Assembly (NCBI RefSeq): GCF_008727775.1
Contig: NZ_CP044232.1
Span: 2,790,001 to 2,854,000 of the forward strand
Reading direction: 5' to 3'
Source of the DNA: Microbacterium lushaniae
Lineage (GTDB): Bacteria > Actinomycetota > Actinomycetes > Actinomycetales > Microbacteriaceae
DNA: 64,000 nucleotides
This document shows, in pieces, positions 52,692-61,488 of the stretch (the stretch's first letter is position 1; each line of letters begins with the position of its first letter). Position numbers and translations under genes: made by a program. A model generated the notes under the pieces. That model was given only the letters and a program-made list of their open reading frames with translations. It was not told the origin of the DNA and ran no database searches.

Positions 52692-54679
52692 CGGACACCC
52701 TCCTCTACGCGGGCCGCACGCGCGACGTCGATCCGGATGCAGCGGGCATCCCGCCCCTCGCCCCGGTCCTCCTGGGGGATGCGCCCCACGCGGCACGCGT
52801 CGGTGACGAAGCGGCACCGGGCGGCGAAATGGCATCCCTGCGGCCAGTGCCCCGGCGGCGGGACGACCCCGCCGATCGTGGGGAGCGGCTCGCCCTTGAC
52901 GGCGTTGTGCGGGTCGGATGCCTGCAACGCCTGGGTGTAGGGGTGCAGCGGATCGCGGAACATCTCCACCACGGTGGCGTGCTCCACCACCTGGCCCGCG
53001 TACATGACCACGGCGCGATCGCAGATGTCGGCCACGACACCCCAGTCGTGGGTGACGAACAGGATCGCCATGCCCAGGCGGCGCTGCAGCGCCCGCAGCA
53101 GGTCGAGGATCTCGGCCTGCACGGTCACATCCAGTGCCGTGGTCGGCTCGTCGGCGATGAGGAGCTCCGGCCGGCCGGCGAGGGCGATCGCGATCGCCAC
53201 GCGCTGCGCCATCCCGCCGGAGACCTGATGCGGATACAGGGAGGCGACGTGCTCGGGATCGGGGAGCCGCACGGCTGCCAGCAGCTCGACGGCCCGCTTG
53301 CGCGCCGCGCGCCAGCTGATCTTGTGGTGCGTGCGGATGACCTCGGCGAGCTGGAAGCCGATGCGGAACGCGGGGTCCAGCGCGACCATCGGCTCCTGCG
53401 AGATCATCGCCATCTTCGTGCCCCGCAGCGCGCGGTACTGGGCCGGGGAGTACCCCGAGATGTCGACGCCGTCGAACCAGATCCGCCCCGACAGGACCCG
53501 CCCGCCCTGCGCCAGCAGGCCCAGCACGGCCATCGCCGTCACGGTCTTGCCGGAGCCGGATTCGCCGACGAGCCCGACCGTCTCGCCGCGACGGATGTCG
53601 AAGTCCGCGCCGTCGACGACGATCGTCTCGTCATCTCCGGAGCCGAAGGCCACGGTGAGGCCGCGGACGCTGAGGAGGGTGTCCGCCGGCGGAGGCGACA
53701 CGGCATCCGCGGCCTCGGCGGCGGCCACGCGGGCCGCCTGGGCCTGGCCGCGTTCTGCGCGCGAGCGGGGGGTCGACGGGCGCATCGGACGCTGGATGGC
53801 CTCGGCATTGGCGTCGCGCACGGCGTCGCCGAGCAGGCCGAAGGCGAGGGTCGTCAGGGTGATCACGCCCGCGGTGGGCAGGATCATCCACGTGTGGAAC
53901 TGCAGCATCGAGGATGCCTCGCCGACCATTCCGCCCCACGTCGGCTCGGGCGGCGGTGGACCGAAGCCGAGGAAGGCCAGTCCGGTCTGCACGCCCAGCG
54001 CGATGGCGCTGAGCATCGCCGCCTGCACGATGATGACGCCGAGTGTGCGCGGGAAGATGTGGCGCACGAGGATCTGCAGACCGCCCAGGCCCGTCGTTCG
54101 GGCGGCGTCGATGTAGAGCTCCTCCCGCACCCCGAGGGCAGCGCTGCGGATGACGCGCGCCGCGGAGGCCGAGACGAGGATGCCGTAGACGACCATGGCG
54201 GCGAACATGCTGTTGCGGAAGATCGCCAGCACCGCGAGGGTCACGATGAGGTTGGGGATGGCCATGTTGATGTCGATGCAGCGCATCACGACACGGTCGA
54301 ACCATCCGCCGAAGTACCCGGAGGCGATGCCCAGCGGCACCGCGATCACGAGCGCGACGACGAGGGCCTGCGCCACCCCGATGAGCGACTCCTGCCCTCC
54401 GTAGAGCAGGCGGCTGAGCAGGTCGCGCCCCATGGCGTCGGTGCCGAGCGGGTACTCCGCCGAGGGCCCCTGCCGCACGGCGCTGAGCGTCTGCTTCAGC
54501 GGATCGTGGGGCGCCAGCACGGGTGCGAGCGCCGAGGCCAGCACGACGAGCGCGAGGTACACGGCGGCCGCCGCGCCCAGCGGGCGGCGCATGACGTCGA
54601 CGAACAGGTTCCGCCGGTTGCTCGCCACCACGCGCGGCGATCCTTGACGACGACGACGACGACGACGACGCTCAGCCAT
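52688..54679 (-). CDS. Permease-ATPase fusion (DppC-DppD) of peptide-type ABC transporter
   Basis: A 663-residue fusion. After an Arg-rich start (encoded by a GAC triplet repeat), residues about 25-310 are a DppC permease ([40 protein letters not shown]). An Ala-rich linker follows, then a DppD ATPase: Walker [38 protein letters not shown] and [20 protein letters not shown]. The end [15 protein letters not shown] has the cysteines seen in iron-sulphur-like DppD tails. Such fusions are known in actinobacteria. The ATG at 54679 overlaps the DppB stop by one base. Confidence 0.92.
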   Translation of the reverse strand: MAERRRRRRRRQGSPRVVASNRRNLFVDVMRRPLGAAAAVYLALVVLASALAPVLAPHDPLKQTLSAVRQGPSAEYPLGTDAMGRDLLSRLLYGGQESLIGVAQALVVALVIAVPLGIASGYFGGWFDRVVMRCIDINMAIPNLIVTLAVLAIFRNSMFAAMVVYGILVSASAARVIRSAALGVREELYIDAARTTGLGGLQILVRHIFPRTLGVIIVQAAMLSAIALGVQTGLAFLGFGPPPPEPTWGGMVGEASSMLQFHTWMILPTAGVITLTTLAFGLLGDAVRDANAEAIQRPMRPSTPRSRAERGQAQAARVAAAEAADAVSPPPADTLLSVRGLTVAFGSGDDETIVVDGADFDIRRGETVGLVGESGSGKTVTAMAVLGLLAQGGRVLSGRIWFDGVDISGYSPAQYRALRGTKMAMISQEPMVALDPAFRIGFQLAEVIRTHHKISWRAARKRAVELLAAVRLPDPEHVASLYPHQVSGGMAQRVAIAIALAGRPELLIADEPTTALDVTVQAEILDLLRALQRRLGMAILFVTHDWGVVADICDRAVVMYAGQVVEHATVVEMFRDPLHPYTQALQASDPHNAVKGEPLPTIGGVVPPPGHWPQGCHFAARCRFVTDACRVGRIPQEDRGEGRDARCIRIDVARAARVEEGVR
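54646..54669 (-). repeat. GAC trinucleotide repeat (8 units) encoding poly-Arg
   Basis: Eight perfect GAC units on the plus strand, reading as Arg codons just after the start of the permease-ATPase fusion (residues about 4-11). Changes in copy number would stay in frame and only alter the length of the basic start. Confidence 0.9.
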
Positions 54680-55620
54680 CAGGCGGCCCTCACCTTCGGG
54701 TTGAGAACCCCGTAGACGATGTCGACGAGGAGGTTGATGAAGACGGTGATGAGGGTGAACAGCACGCCGATGCCCAGCAGCACGGGAAGGTCGTGGTTCA
54801 GCGTCGCCTGCGTGGCCATGGTCCCCAGCCCCGGAAGGACGAAGACGTTCTCGACGAAGACGGTGCCCGTCAGCGACGCGATCGCGCCGATGCCCAGCAC
54901 CGTGACGGCGGGGATCGCGGCGTTCTTGAGCACGTGCCGGAGCACGATCGAGGTCTCGCTCACCCCGTTCGCGCGCAGGAAGCGGACGTAGTCCTTCGCC
55001 AGGGCGTCCTTCGCGGAGTCGCGGACCTGCTTGGCCACGAGCGTCGTTCCGCCCAGGCTCAGCGCGAACACGGGGAGGACGAGCGTCCACAGCCATCCCC
55101 CCAGGCTCTCGTTGATCGGCACGTAGCCGGTGGCGGGGAAGATGCGGACGGTCACCGCCAGCAGCGAGATGGCGAAGATCGCGATCGCGAAGCCGGGGAC
55201 GGCCAGACCCACGAGGGAGATGGCGTCCAGCACGCGGCCGAGCCATCCGCCGCGCAGTGCGCTCGCCAGGCCCAGCACGATGCCGACCACGCCGATGGCG
55301 AGCGTGGACAGCACCATGAGCGAGAGGGTGACGGGGAGCCGCCCGGCCAGGATCGACATGACCGGCTCGCCGCTGTAGATCGACGAGCCCAGATCCCCCT
55401 GGAGGGCGTTGAGCGCCCAGTTGAAATACTGCTGGATCGGCGGGAGGTCGAGCCCCAGCTGCTCGCGCAGCGCGGCGACGGCTTCCGGCGATGCGTTCTC
55501 GCCGAGGATCGTCCGCGCCTGGTCGCCCGGCACGAGCGAGGCGAGGAAGAACATGATGATCGAGACGACCAGCACCATCGGGATCACCAGGAGAAGGCGC
55601 TTGCCCAACATCCCTATCAA
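54679..55620 (-). CDS. Peptide-type ABC transporter permease (DppB-like)
   Basis: A 313-residue permease with about six membrane segments: LLLVIPMVLVVSIIMFFLAS first, EQLGLDLPPIQQYFNWALNA, and the EAA region DYVRFLRANGVSETSIVLRH. VFVLPGLGTMATQATLNHDL is typical of DppB. Start choice: a TTG at 55620 lies exactly six bases behind a perfect AGGAGG (55627-55632). The ATGs at 55653 and 55611 have poorer sites. It is first in a five-gene operon, with MarR-type half-sites about 50 bases upstream. Confidence 0.88.
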   Translation of the reverse strand: MIGMLGKRLLLVIPMVLVVSIIMFFLASLVPGDQARTILGENASPEAVAALREQLGLDLPPIQQYFNWALNALQGDLGSSIYSGEPVMSILAGRLPVTLSLMVLSTLAIGVVGIVLGLASALRGGWLGRVLDAISLVGLAVPGFAIAIFAISLLAVTVRIFPATGYVPINESLGGWLWTLVLPVFALSLGGTTLVAKQVRDSAKDALAKDYVRFLRANGVSETSIVLRHVLKNAAIPAVTVLGIGAIASLTGTVFVENVFVLPGLGTMATQATLNHDLPVLLGIGVLFTLITVFINLLVDIVYGVLNPKVRAA

Positions 55621-55670
55621 GTTCAGCCTCCTCGCCAAACAACGGGCCTCCATGGCCCCTTCGCCGACAG

Positions 55671-55696
55671 TATCAAGTGACTAGATATTGATCAAG
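55671..55696. promoter_or_regulatory. TATCAAG / TTGATCAAG sites, probable MarR operator
   Basis: TATCAAG (55671-55677) and TTGATCAAG (55688-55696, containing the palindrome TTGATCAA) lie between the MarR gene and the DppB-like gene. They share AGTATCAAG with the CoA-transferase/CapA intergenic operator at 48041-48058, suggesting one regulator for both promoters. Confidence 0.65.
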
Positions 55697-55743
55697 TTTA
55701 CTGACACAACAAATGTCTCTTACTGTCGGCTGCCCGCGCGCGG

Positions 55744-56217
55744 CTATCGTGCGGGCGAGGAGATGGGGCTGCCAAGTCCCGCGGCGGCGAGGCGCAGAAG
55801 CGACATCAGCTCACTGCGCTGCGCACCGGTCATCCCCTGACACATCTGGTTCTCCAGGTCGTTGGCCTCACGTTCGCACGCCTCGATCACCCGGCGCCCC
55901 TCGTCCGTGAGTTCGATCAGGAGTACGCGTCCGTGGTCCCGGGACGGCTGCCGCCGAACGAGGTCGCGCTCCAGCAGCCCTTTCACGATCTGGTTGCCCG
56001 CCTGCGGTGTCACACCGGTCCACCGCGACACTTCGGCGCTGGAGAGGTTCGGCAGCCGCTTGAGGGCGAACATCGCGACGTACTCCGCGTGACTCACGCC
56101 GTGCTCCTGGATCCGCCGCTGCAGCTGCCCGGAGAACTGCTTGGACACGTGCCGCAGTGCGTGCCGCAGCGTCGGATCCGGGCTGGCGGACGGGGATGGC
56201 TCGAGGCGGCGTGTCAC
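55744..56217 (-). CDS. MarR-family transcriptional regulator
   Basis: A 157-residue winged-helix regulator: LSSAEVSRWTGVTPQAGNQI (helix-turn-helix), LLERDLVRRQPSRDHGRVLL (wing) and a C-terminal dimer helix ending near QMCQGMTGAQRSELMSLLRL. The start is taken as the GTG at 56217; no clear ribosome-binding site is visible. It lies directly upstream, on the same strand, of the ABC operon, with TATCAAG-type sites in between. It likely controls that operon and, by shared operator, the CoA-transferase and CapA genes. Confidence 0.87.
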   Translation of the reverse strand: MTRRLEPSPSASPDPTLRHALRHVSKQFSGQLQRRIQEHGVSHAEYVAMFALKRLPNLSSAEVSRWTGVTPQAGNQIVKGLLERDLVRRQPSRDHGRVLLIELTDEGRRVIEACEREANDLENQMCQGMTGAQRSELMSLLRLAAAGLGSPISSPAR

Positions 56218-56273
56218 ACACCGATCAAACCACCAGATGCTCCGGCGCGGATGCACCGGCGCAAAGCGCCCGG

Positions 56274-56831
56274 TCAGCGCAGGAACTGGGCGGGGTCGAA
56301 CTCGTCGATCGGGATGATGCGCACCCGCGGCAGCTGCGCATCGAAGGCGCCGACGTCGAACTCGAGATCGTAGAAGCGCAGGCCGGGGATGGCGGCGAAC
56401 GCGGAGTTGCGGAACTCCTCGAACGCCAGCACTCCGAGACGTCGCGAGCCGTCGGCGAGCGCGCCGACGTCGTCGACGAAGTCGCCGTCGTGGCTGACGA
56501 GCATGACGTCGTCTTCTCGGTCGCGCAGGGCCTGCAGCGTCCGCTGGATGGCGATGTCGACGACCTTCTCGTGCGGTTCCCCCGACAGCGGCACCGGCTG
56601 GTACCCCAGCGCGAGCAGGGCCTGCACGAACGGCATCGGCAGGTTCGTGGAGGCGTTGAGGAAGAACAGCCCCCGCACGTCCTGATTCCACGCGTCGGCG
56701 GCGAAGCTGAGGATGCGGTCCCAGCGGGGTCGCTCCTCCGGCTGTGGACGCCGCCCCAGGATGGAGCCCCCCAGGGTCGCGTCGATGTTCTCGCCGTCGA
56801 CGAGCACCCACGTCTTGCGGTCCGCGACCAC
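56274..56831 (-). CDS. NYN-domain protein (PIN-like, LabA/DUF88 type)
   Basis: A 185-residue protein with the acidic residues of the NYN nuclease fold: WVLVDGENIDATLG at the start, HEKVVDIAIQRTLQAL and VMLVSHDGDFVDDVGAL. These Asp/Glu positions would bind the metal for RNA cleavage. Its start region differs from eukaryotic MARF1 types and resembles bacterial LabA proteins. It is a probable RNase or RNA-binding factor, target unknown. The ATG at 56831 follows a GGAGG (rc of cctcc at 56839) region. It lies 56 bases upstream of the MarR gene. Confidence 0.87.
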   Translation of the reverse strand: MVADRKTWVLVDGENIDATLGGSILGRRPQPEERPRWDRILSFAADAWNQDVRGLFFLNASTNLPMPFVQALLALGYQPVPLSGEPHEKVVDIAIQRTLQALRDREDDVMLVSHDGDFVDDVGALADGSRRLGVLAFEEFRNSAFAAIPGLRFYDLEFDVGAFDAQLPRVRIIPIDEFDPAQFLR

Positions 56832-56909
56832 GGCAGCCTCCTCCGCGCGCGGCGCGCGCCCGCCTCATCCTATGCGGCCGCATCCGCCCCCTCCGTGGCC
56901 CCCTCCCAG

Positions 56910-56982
56910 CCGCGAGACTGCACGCAGCCGACGAGACCGCGGCATTGTGTCACGGTCTCGTCGGTGGGCTGCAGTCTCGCGG
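56910..56982. repeat. Palindromic element D (nested perfect inverted repeats)
   Basis: CCGCGAGACTGCA (56910-56922) pairs exactly with 56970-56982, and CGACGAGACCG (56929-56939) pairs exactly with 56953-56963. All are symmetric about base 56946. The shared core is CGAGAC, twice direct and twice inverted. It lies between the NYN gene and the ligase gene, both on the minus strand. Confidence 0.88.
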
Positions 56983-57015
56983 TCGGGGCGCGGGCCGGCA
57001 CGGGGCGGGCAGGCC

Positions 57016-57071
57016 GGGGCGCGGCGGGCGCGGGCGGCGGCGGGGCGCGGCGGGCGCGGGCGGCGGCGGGG
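57016..57071. repeat. 26-base GC tandem repeat (about two copies)
   Basis: GGGGCGCGGCGGGCGCGGGC and the following bases repeat with a 26-base period at 57016 and 57042, ending directly at the stop codon of the ligase gene (57072). The plus strand has many G runs that could form quadruplex structures; on the transcript of the minus-strand genes it is C-rich. Confidence 0.82.
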
Positions 57072-58430
57072 TCAGCGGGCGGCGGAGCGGTAGCGGCGGG
57101 GCTTGCCGTCGCCGAGGTCGGCGACGCGCTCGAGCCGCTCGACCTCGAGCGGCTGGCCGAGGAGGGCGCGCAGCGCGCCGGCCACCGCATCCGCGTCGCC
57201 GCCGGCGATGCGCGCGCGCACACTCCCGTCGGCGGACTGCTCGACGCTCCACCCCCGCGCACCGTGCGCCTGCAGCTGCTGCGTGAGGTCCACGCACGGG
57301 ATGCGGCCGCCACCCCCGCCCGCGAAGACCGTGTGCTCCCGTCCCTCGAGGTCGGCGATGCCGACCCCGCCCCCGGGAAGCGGCACGAGCCGCCCGAAAT
57401 CGCCGGTGCGGTAGCGGACCAGCGGCAGGAGCGGGTTCTCCCCCGCCGTCACGGTGATCTCCCCCACCTCGCCGTCGGCGACGGGGCGCCCGTCCGGGCC
57501 GAGCGTCTCCACGAGCACGCGTCGATCGAGCACGCGGAACGGTCCGTCGTCGGTGCGGACGGCGATCGGTCGCGTTTCATGCAGCCCGTACACGTCGAAG
57601 ACGGGGCATCCGAAGGCGGCCTCGAGGTCGGCCCGCAGCGGCGCGGCGAGCGCCATCGCGCCCGAGAACAGCGCCAGGGGCCGCACGGCACCCCGCAGGT
57701 CGGGGGCGAGGAGTTCGGCCAGGCTCGTCGGGTTGCCCGTGATCACCTGCGGGTCGGCGTCGGCGAGGAAGGCCGCCCGGTCGGATGCCGCGCCCCACGC
57801 ATGGGCGGCAAGGTTGAGCCGCACCATCGCGCGCTGCGCGAACCCGCTCACGAGCGAGACGTACGTGAACGCCTGCCGCTGATGCACGACCGAGACCAGC
57901 GCGAGCCGCTCCCCGTCCGGTCGCCACGCGACCCCGGCACCGGCCACGAGCCCGACCAGATGGTGGAAGCCGCGGGCGACCTCTTCGACGTCGTCGGGGA
58001 TCAGCAGAGCCGCCCCCGTCGACCCCGAGCTGGTGCCGTGCAGGATGCGGCCGAGGTCGGCGTCCAGCGGCACGAACGCGGCGATGTCGGCGGCCAGGTG
58101 CGCGCGGCTGATGGGCGGGAAGTCGGCGAGGGTGTGCAGACCCGTCCTGCCCCGGTAGTGCAGCAGCCTGCGCGCGGTCTCGAGGTGTTCCTCCAGCCAC
58201 CCCTCGGTCGGCAGCGGCGTGCGCACACGGTCGAGCATGTCGGGTGTGACGCGGTCGCCCGTCTCGTGCACCCACGGGGGTGCGGCGGGATGCGTGCGCC
58301 AGCGGTGCAACCGGGCCGCTCCGGCGGCGTCCATCGTCGGCCACCGCTCGGCGTCGCTGAGCACGGCGGCCTCGCCCGCGGCGTATTCGGCCAGGGCGAG
58401 GGGATCGTCGGAGGGGCCGGTGTCACTCAC
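57072..58430 (-). CDS. Adenylate-forming enzyme, PaaK (phenylacetate-CoA ligase)-like
   Basis: A 452-residue protein of the acyl-CoA ligase/coenzyme F390 synthetase-like branch. The ATP phosphate loop is HGTSSGSTGAALL (131-143), the adenine motif YGLHETRP (281-288) and the ribose motif VRYRTGDFG (338-346). About 130 N-terminal residues are helical. It should activate a carboxylate as an acyl-adenylate; the CoA step is not certain. The GTG at 58430 overlaps the upstream gene by eight bases, so it belongs to the MoxR/VWA operon and is its last gene. A ligase in such an operon is unusual. The substrate is unknown. Confidence 0.83.
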   Translation of the reverse strand: MSDTGPSDDPLALAEYAAGEAAVLSDAERWPTMDAAGAARLHRWRTHPAAPPWVHETGDRVTPDMLDRVRTPLPTEGWLEEHLETARRLLHYRGRTGLHTLADFPPISRAHLAADIAAFVPLDADLGRILHGTSSGSTGAALLIPDDVEEVARGFHHLVGLVAGAGVAWRPDGERLALVSVVHQRQAFTYVSLVSGFAQRAMVRLNLAAHAWGAASDRAAFLADADPQVITGNPTSLAELLAPDLRGAVRPLALFSGAMALAAPLRADLEAAFGCPVFDVYGLHETRPIAVRTDDGPFRVLDRRVLVETLGPDGRPVADGEVGEITVTAGENPLLPLVRYRTGDFGRLVPLPGGGVGIADLEGREHTVFAGGGGGRIPCVDLTQQLQAHGARGWSVEQSADGSVRARIAGGDADAVAGALRALLGQPLEVERLERVADLGDGKPRRYRSAAR

Positions 58431-59031
58431 TGGAGTACCTTGCGGCGGCCTCCCGCGCCCGCGCCTCGTTGAGGCGGCGCGCGATCTCGGCGCGGTGCCG
58501 ATGCGCCGCGTACGCCTCGGCGAGGGCGCCGTTACGGCGCAGGGAGTCACGCGCCTCCAGCAGCGACCGTGCGGTGGCCGCATCCTCGCCCGCCGGGAAG
58601 TGCCCGCACCACAGCAGGAACATGCGCACCGCCTCCTCCCTGCGCTCGTCGTCGGAGAGCCACTCGAGCGGATCGGTGACGGGAGCCAGGCGCAGCGCGA
58701 GCACGTCGACGGCGGAGGTCCCTGTGGCGTACTGCAGCGGAGGGTCGAACGGTTCGACAGTGGTCTCGCTGGCCAGAAGCCACAGCGCGAGTGCGGCACC
58801 CTGACGCACGCGCCGGTCCTGCGCGTAGGAGGCCGCTACGACCGGACGCCCCAGCACATCGCCGGCCAGCGCCTGGATCGAGACGCGGTCATCGAGGAAC
58901 GCCCGCGGAACGCTGGACAGACGTGCGGCGACCGCCGCGAGGGAGGGTCCGGGACGCGCGGCGGCCCATGTCGCGTCGTCGGACTGCGCCATCGACACCC
59001 ACACCTCGAGCAGTTCCCCGGCCTCAGCCAT
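58423..59031 (-). CDS. Hypothetical protein of MoxR/VWA operon
   Basis: A 202-residue, helix-rich soluble protein. No family is recognised. Visible features are VSIQALAGDVLGRPVVAASY near residue 49, RQGAALALWLLASETT, and a charged C-terminal coil (RHRAEIARRLNEARAREAAA). It has no signal peptide. The ATG at 59031 follows GGAGG with a six-base gap. It overlaps the VWA gene by eight bases and the ligase gene by eight, so it is a fixed part of the operon and may be an adaptor between the VWA protein and the ligase. Confidence 0.75.
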   Translation of the reverse strand: MAEAGELLEVWVSMAQSDDATWAAARPGPSLAAVAARLSSVPRAFLDDRVSIQALAGDVLGRPVVAASYAQDRRVRQGAALALWLLASETTVEPFDPPLQYATGTSAVDVLALRLAPVTDPLEWLSDDERREEAVRMFLLWCGHFPAGEDAATARSLLEARDSLRRNGALAEAYAAHRHRAEIARRLNEARAREAAARYSSE

Positions 59032-60847
59032 GCAGCACCTCCGCCAGTCGTGCGCACACGCCGGGCGCATCATCCATCCGCTCCAGATACAGGATGTCGT
59101 AGCCTGCGGCGCGTGCGAGCGGCTCGATGCGCCGCGCCCACGCCAGGACGACGAGCGTGCCGGTGGTGAGCTTGCCGCGCGTGGCGGCCGCGACCCCCGC
59201 GAACGGCTCGTTCCCGTCGCCGAACATCGAGGTGAGCCCGTCGTCCGACAGCACCACGAGGTGCCGTCGCTCGCCGCCGCGCGGGGGCGTCAGCTGTGCG
59301 TACCGCCGGTGAAGCAGGTCGAGCGGGAAGGACGTGGAGCCACCGAAGTACCAGGCCAGGTCGCCGACCACGCGGGCCGGATCGCGCACGAACCCGTCAC
59401 CACCGGCGACCTGCCCCGGGCCGGAGAAGCTCGTCACCCGCACGCGACCGCCTCCGCGCAGCACCGAGAGCGCGAGGATCATCCCGGCCAGAACGGCCGG
59501 CGACCCGGTGCGGGGGCGCGCCATGGAGCCGGAGGAGTCGATGTAGAGGTCGAGCTCGACGCTGCCCTCCTGCGGCTCGGGCTCGTCGTCGATCCAGGAG
59601 CGGCGACGCGTGGTGACGCCGGGGACGACGTCGGCTCCGGCCTGCAGCGTCGCAGCCCAGTCGAGATCGGCCAGGTCGTCGCCGCTCTCCCAGGTCTCCA
59701 GCGGCCCGGGCAGGTCGAATGCCGGACGCGTGGGGATGCGCTGGGTCACCGGCCGCACCCACGGCGCCGCCTGGGCCCGGTACCACGCGGCGATGACCAC
59801 GTCGGGGTCGGATGCCGCGTACAGCTCGAGCGTGCGGGCCACATCCAGCCGCTGCCCGCGCCCCGGCTCGTCGCCGGTGCGTCCGGCGCGGTCGGGCATC
59901 GCCCCGTGGAGGCGGCGGTCGGCCAGCACGCGGCCGAGCTCGCCGGCGGTGGCGGGAGCGTCGTCGGCGGCGCACTGCCCTCCCGGCACGCCCGCGCCGT
60001 CACCCGCGCGCCGCTCCTCCACGAGGTAGGGCGCGGCCAGCACGCCGAAGCGCAGGGCGCCGCCCACCGGATCGGCGGCGAAGGCGCGGACGATCCCGGC
60101 GAGCAGATCGGCGTCGAGCATCGGATGCGTCGTGATGGCGCCGTCCAATTCCGCCGCGACGCGCTCGGCCTCCCGCCGGGCGGCCCGCAGCGCCGCCTCC
60201 TGCTCGCGGAAGCGCTCGGGGATCTTCTCCAGCGGCACGTCGATGATCCGCGAGCGCACCGCCGCGGGGCGGGGAGCCTCCGGCGGCTGGGGAATCGCCA
60301 GCGTCCCGGCCGGGAGGTGCCAGAGCAGTTCGTACGTGCGCAGGTAGAGCCACCACAGCCGGCTCGACGAGTCACGGGATGCGCCGTAGAGGGCGCGTCC
60401 GAGCCGGACGATCCCGGGCTCGGCTCCCTCACCGTCGCGTCGCCGCTGCAGCAGACCGACACGCGCGTTGACGAGCAGGTCGGTCCACAGGTTGGACAGC
60501 AGCGCGACGTCCTCGTCGCGCACCGTCTCGGCTCCCGAGGCGACGAGCGACCGGGCCAGCTGATGACGGATCTTGAGGGCATCGATGCGGGTGCTCGGCG
60601 CCAGCACGTGGTGGCCGAGCTCATGGGCGAACACGCTCTCCAGCTCCGCGGCGCCGCCGAGCTCGCGCACCATGTCGGTGTCGACGGTGATCGAGGGCGG
60701 GAAGGTGAACCACGCGGGCGCGCCCCGCGCGGCACCGGGGCGCAGCTCGGCGTCGTGCATGTGCACGCCCCACAGCTCCAGCGCGCGATTCCACGCGACG
60801 CGGGCGCCACCGGTCAGCGGGATCGAGGTCGCCGCGCCCCGCGTCAC
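59024..60847 (-). CDS. Putative metallopeptidase plus VWA-like domain protein (DUF2201-like)
   Basis: A 607-residue protein. The N-terminal region contains FAHELGHHVLAP, with HExxH at 75-79, like the DUF2201_N putative metallopeptidase. The middle is helical (VPLEKIPERFREQEAALRAA). The C-terminal VWA-like domain has the metal-ion site DSSGS at 437-441, GGSTS at 503-507 and LSDDG at 533-537. Such proteins are often paired with MoxR ATPases, which remodel or load their partners. The GTG at 60847 overlaps the upstream stop (GTGA). Peptidase activity is not proven, and the gene order MoxR-x-VWA-x-ligase is the interesting part. Confidence 0.85.
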   Translation of the reverse strand: MTRGAATSIPLTGGARVAWNRALELWGVHMHDAELRPGAARGAPAWFTFPPSITVDTDMVRELGGAAELESVFAHELGHHVLAPSTRIDALKIRHQLARSLVASGAETVRDEDVALLSNLWTDLLVNARVGLLQRRRDGEGAEPGIVRLGRALYGASRDSSSRLWWLYLRTYELLWHLPAGTLAIPQPPEAPRPAAVRSRIIDVPLEKIPERFREQEAALRAARREAERVAAELDGAITTHPMLDADLLAGIVRAFAADPVGGALRFGVLAAPYLVEERRAGDGAGVPGGQCAADDAPATAGELGRVLADRRLHGAMPDRAGRTGDEPGRGQRLDVARTLELYAASDPDVVIAAWYRAQAAPWVRPVTQRIPTRPAFDLPGPLETWESGDDLADLDWAATLQAGADVVPGVTTRRRSWIDDEPEPQEGSVELDLYIDSSGSMARPRTGSPAVLAGMILALSVLRGGGRVRVTSFSGPGQVAGGDGFVRDPARVVGDLAWYFGGSTSFPLDLLHRRYAQLTPPRGGERRHLVVLSDDGLTSMFGDGNEPFAGVAAATRGKLTTGTLVVLAWARRIEPLARAAGYDILYLERMDDAPGVCARLAEVLHG

Positions 60848-61488
60848 GCCGCTGCCCGCACGTGCACCCACGCCAGGTAGGAGTCGGGCAGGCACACGAT
60901 GGATGCCGGTCCCGCCTGCGCGACATCGTCGGGCTCGGCGTCCAGCCACGACAGCTGCGACCCCCACACGTCGGCGTCCAGCCGCCACCACTCATCCCCC
61001 GCCCGGATGGCGAACGCCCCTGGCGTGCTCAGCGCGACGCCGGAGACCGGCGGGGCGACCCATGCGCCGCCCAGTCCGGCGAACCCGCCGACGGCGCACA
61101 CGTACCCGCTGGCGGAGGCGCGCCCGGGCCACCAGAATCGGTCGGTCCCCTGACGCTCGACGAACTCGTCGAGCTCGCCCGGTTCCAGCCCGAGGGCCGC
61201 GGCCGCGCCCTCCCGCCCGTCCTGCCCGAGAGTGCCGATGCGGGCGAGGGCGTCGTCACGATAGGCCAGGGCGCCCGATCGCCATGCCGCGATCCCCGCC
61301 AGGGCGGTCACGTCATCCGCTCCGCCGGCCGCGCGCAGGGCGCCGGCGATGCTCGCGGAGAACCGGGCGGGGTCGCCGCCCGCGCGGCGCACGTTCCGCT
61401 CCGCGACCGTCCAGTCGACCCCCGCGACCGGCTCGGGCGCTCCGGAGGGAAGGCTCTGGTCGGCGAGGTGCCCGGGGAGCCGATTCAC
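60844..61488 (-). CDS. Hypothetical protein of MoxR/VWA operon
   Basis: A 214-residue protein. The first half is helical (WTVAERNVRRAGGDPARFSA, ALAYRDDALARIGTLGQDGR). The second half is rich in Gly and Trp (WWPGRASASGYVCAVGGFAG, EWWRLDADVWGSQLSWLDAE), perhaps a beta-sandwich. No family is recognised and no signal peptide is seen. The GTG at 61488 overlaps the MoxR stop, and the gene's stop overlaps the VWA start (both GTGA), so its product is made in step with both. Confidence 0.75.
   Translation of the reverse strand: MNRLPGHLADQSLPSGAPEPVAGVDWTVAERNVRRAGGDPARFSASIAGALRAAGGADDVTALAGIAAWRSGALAYRDDALARIGTLGQDGREGAAAALGLEPGELDEFVERQGTDRFWWPGRASASGYVCAVGGFAGLGGAWVAPPVSGVALSTPGAFAIRAGDEWWRLDADVWGSQLSWLDAEPDDVAQAGPASIVCLPDSYLAWVHVRAAA

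Noticed and set aside
54646..54669. Triplet repeats as a possible CRISPR or minisatellite
   Set aside because: The unit is three bases with no spacers. It is simply a coding repeat.
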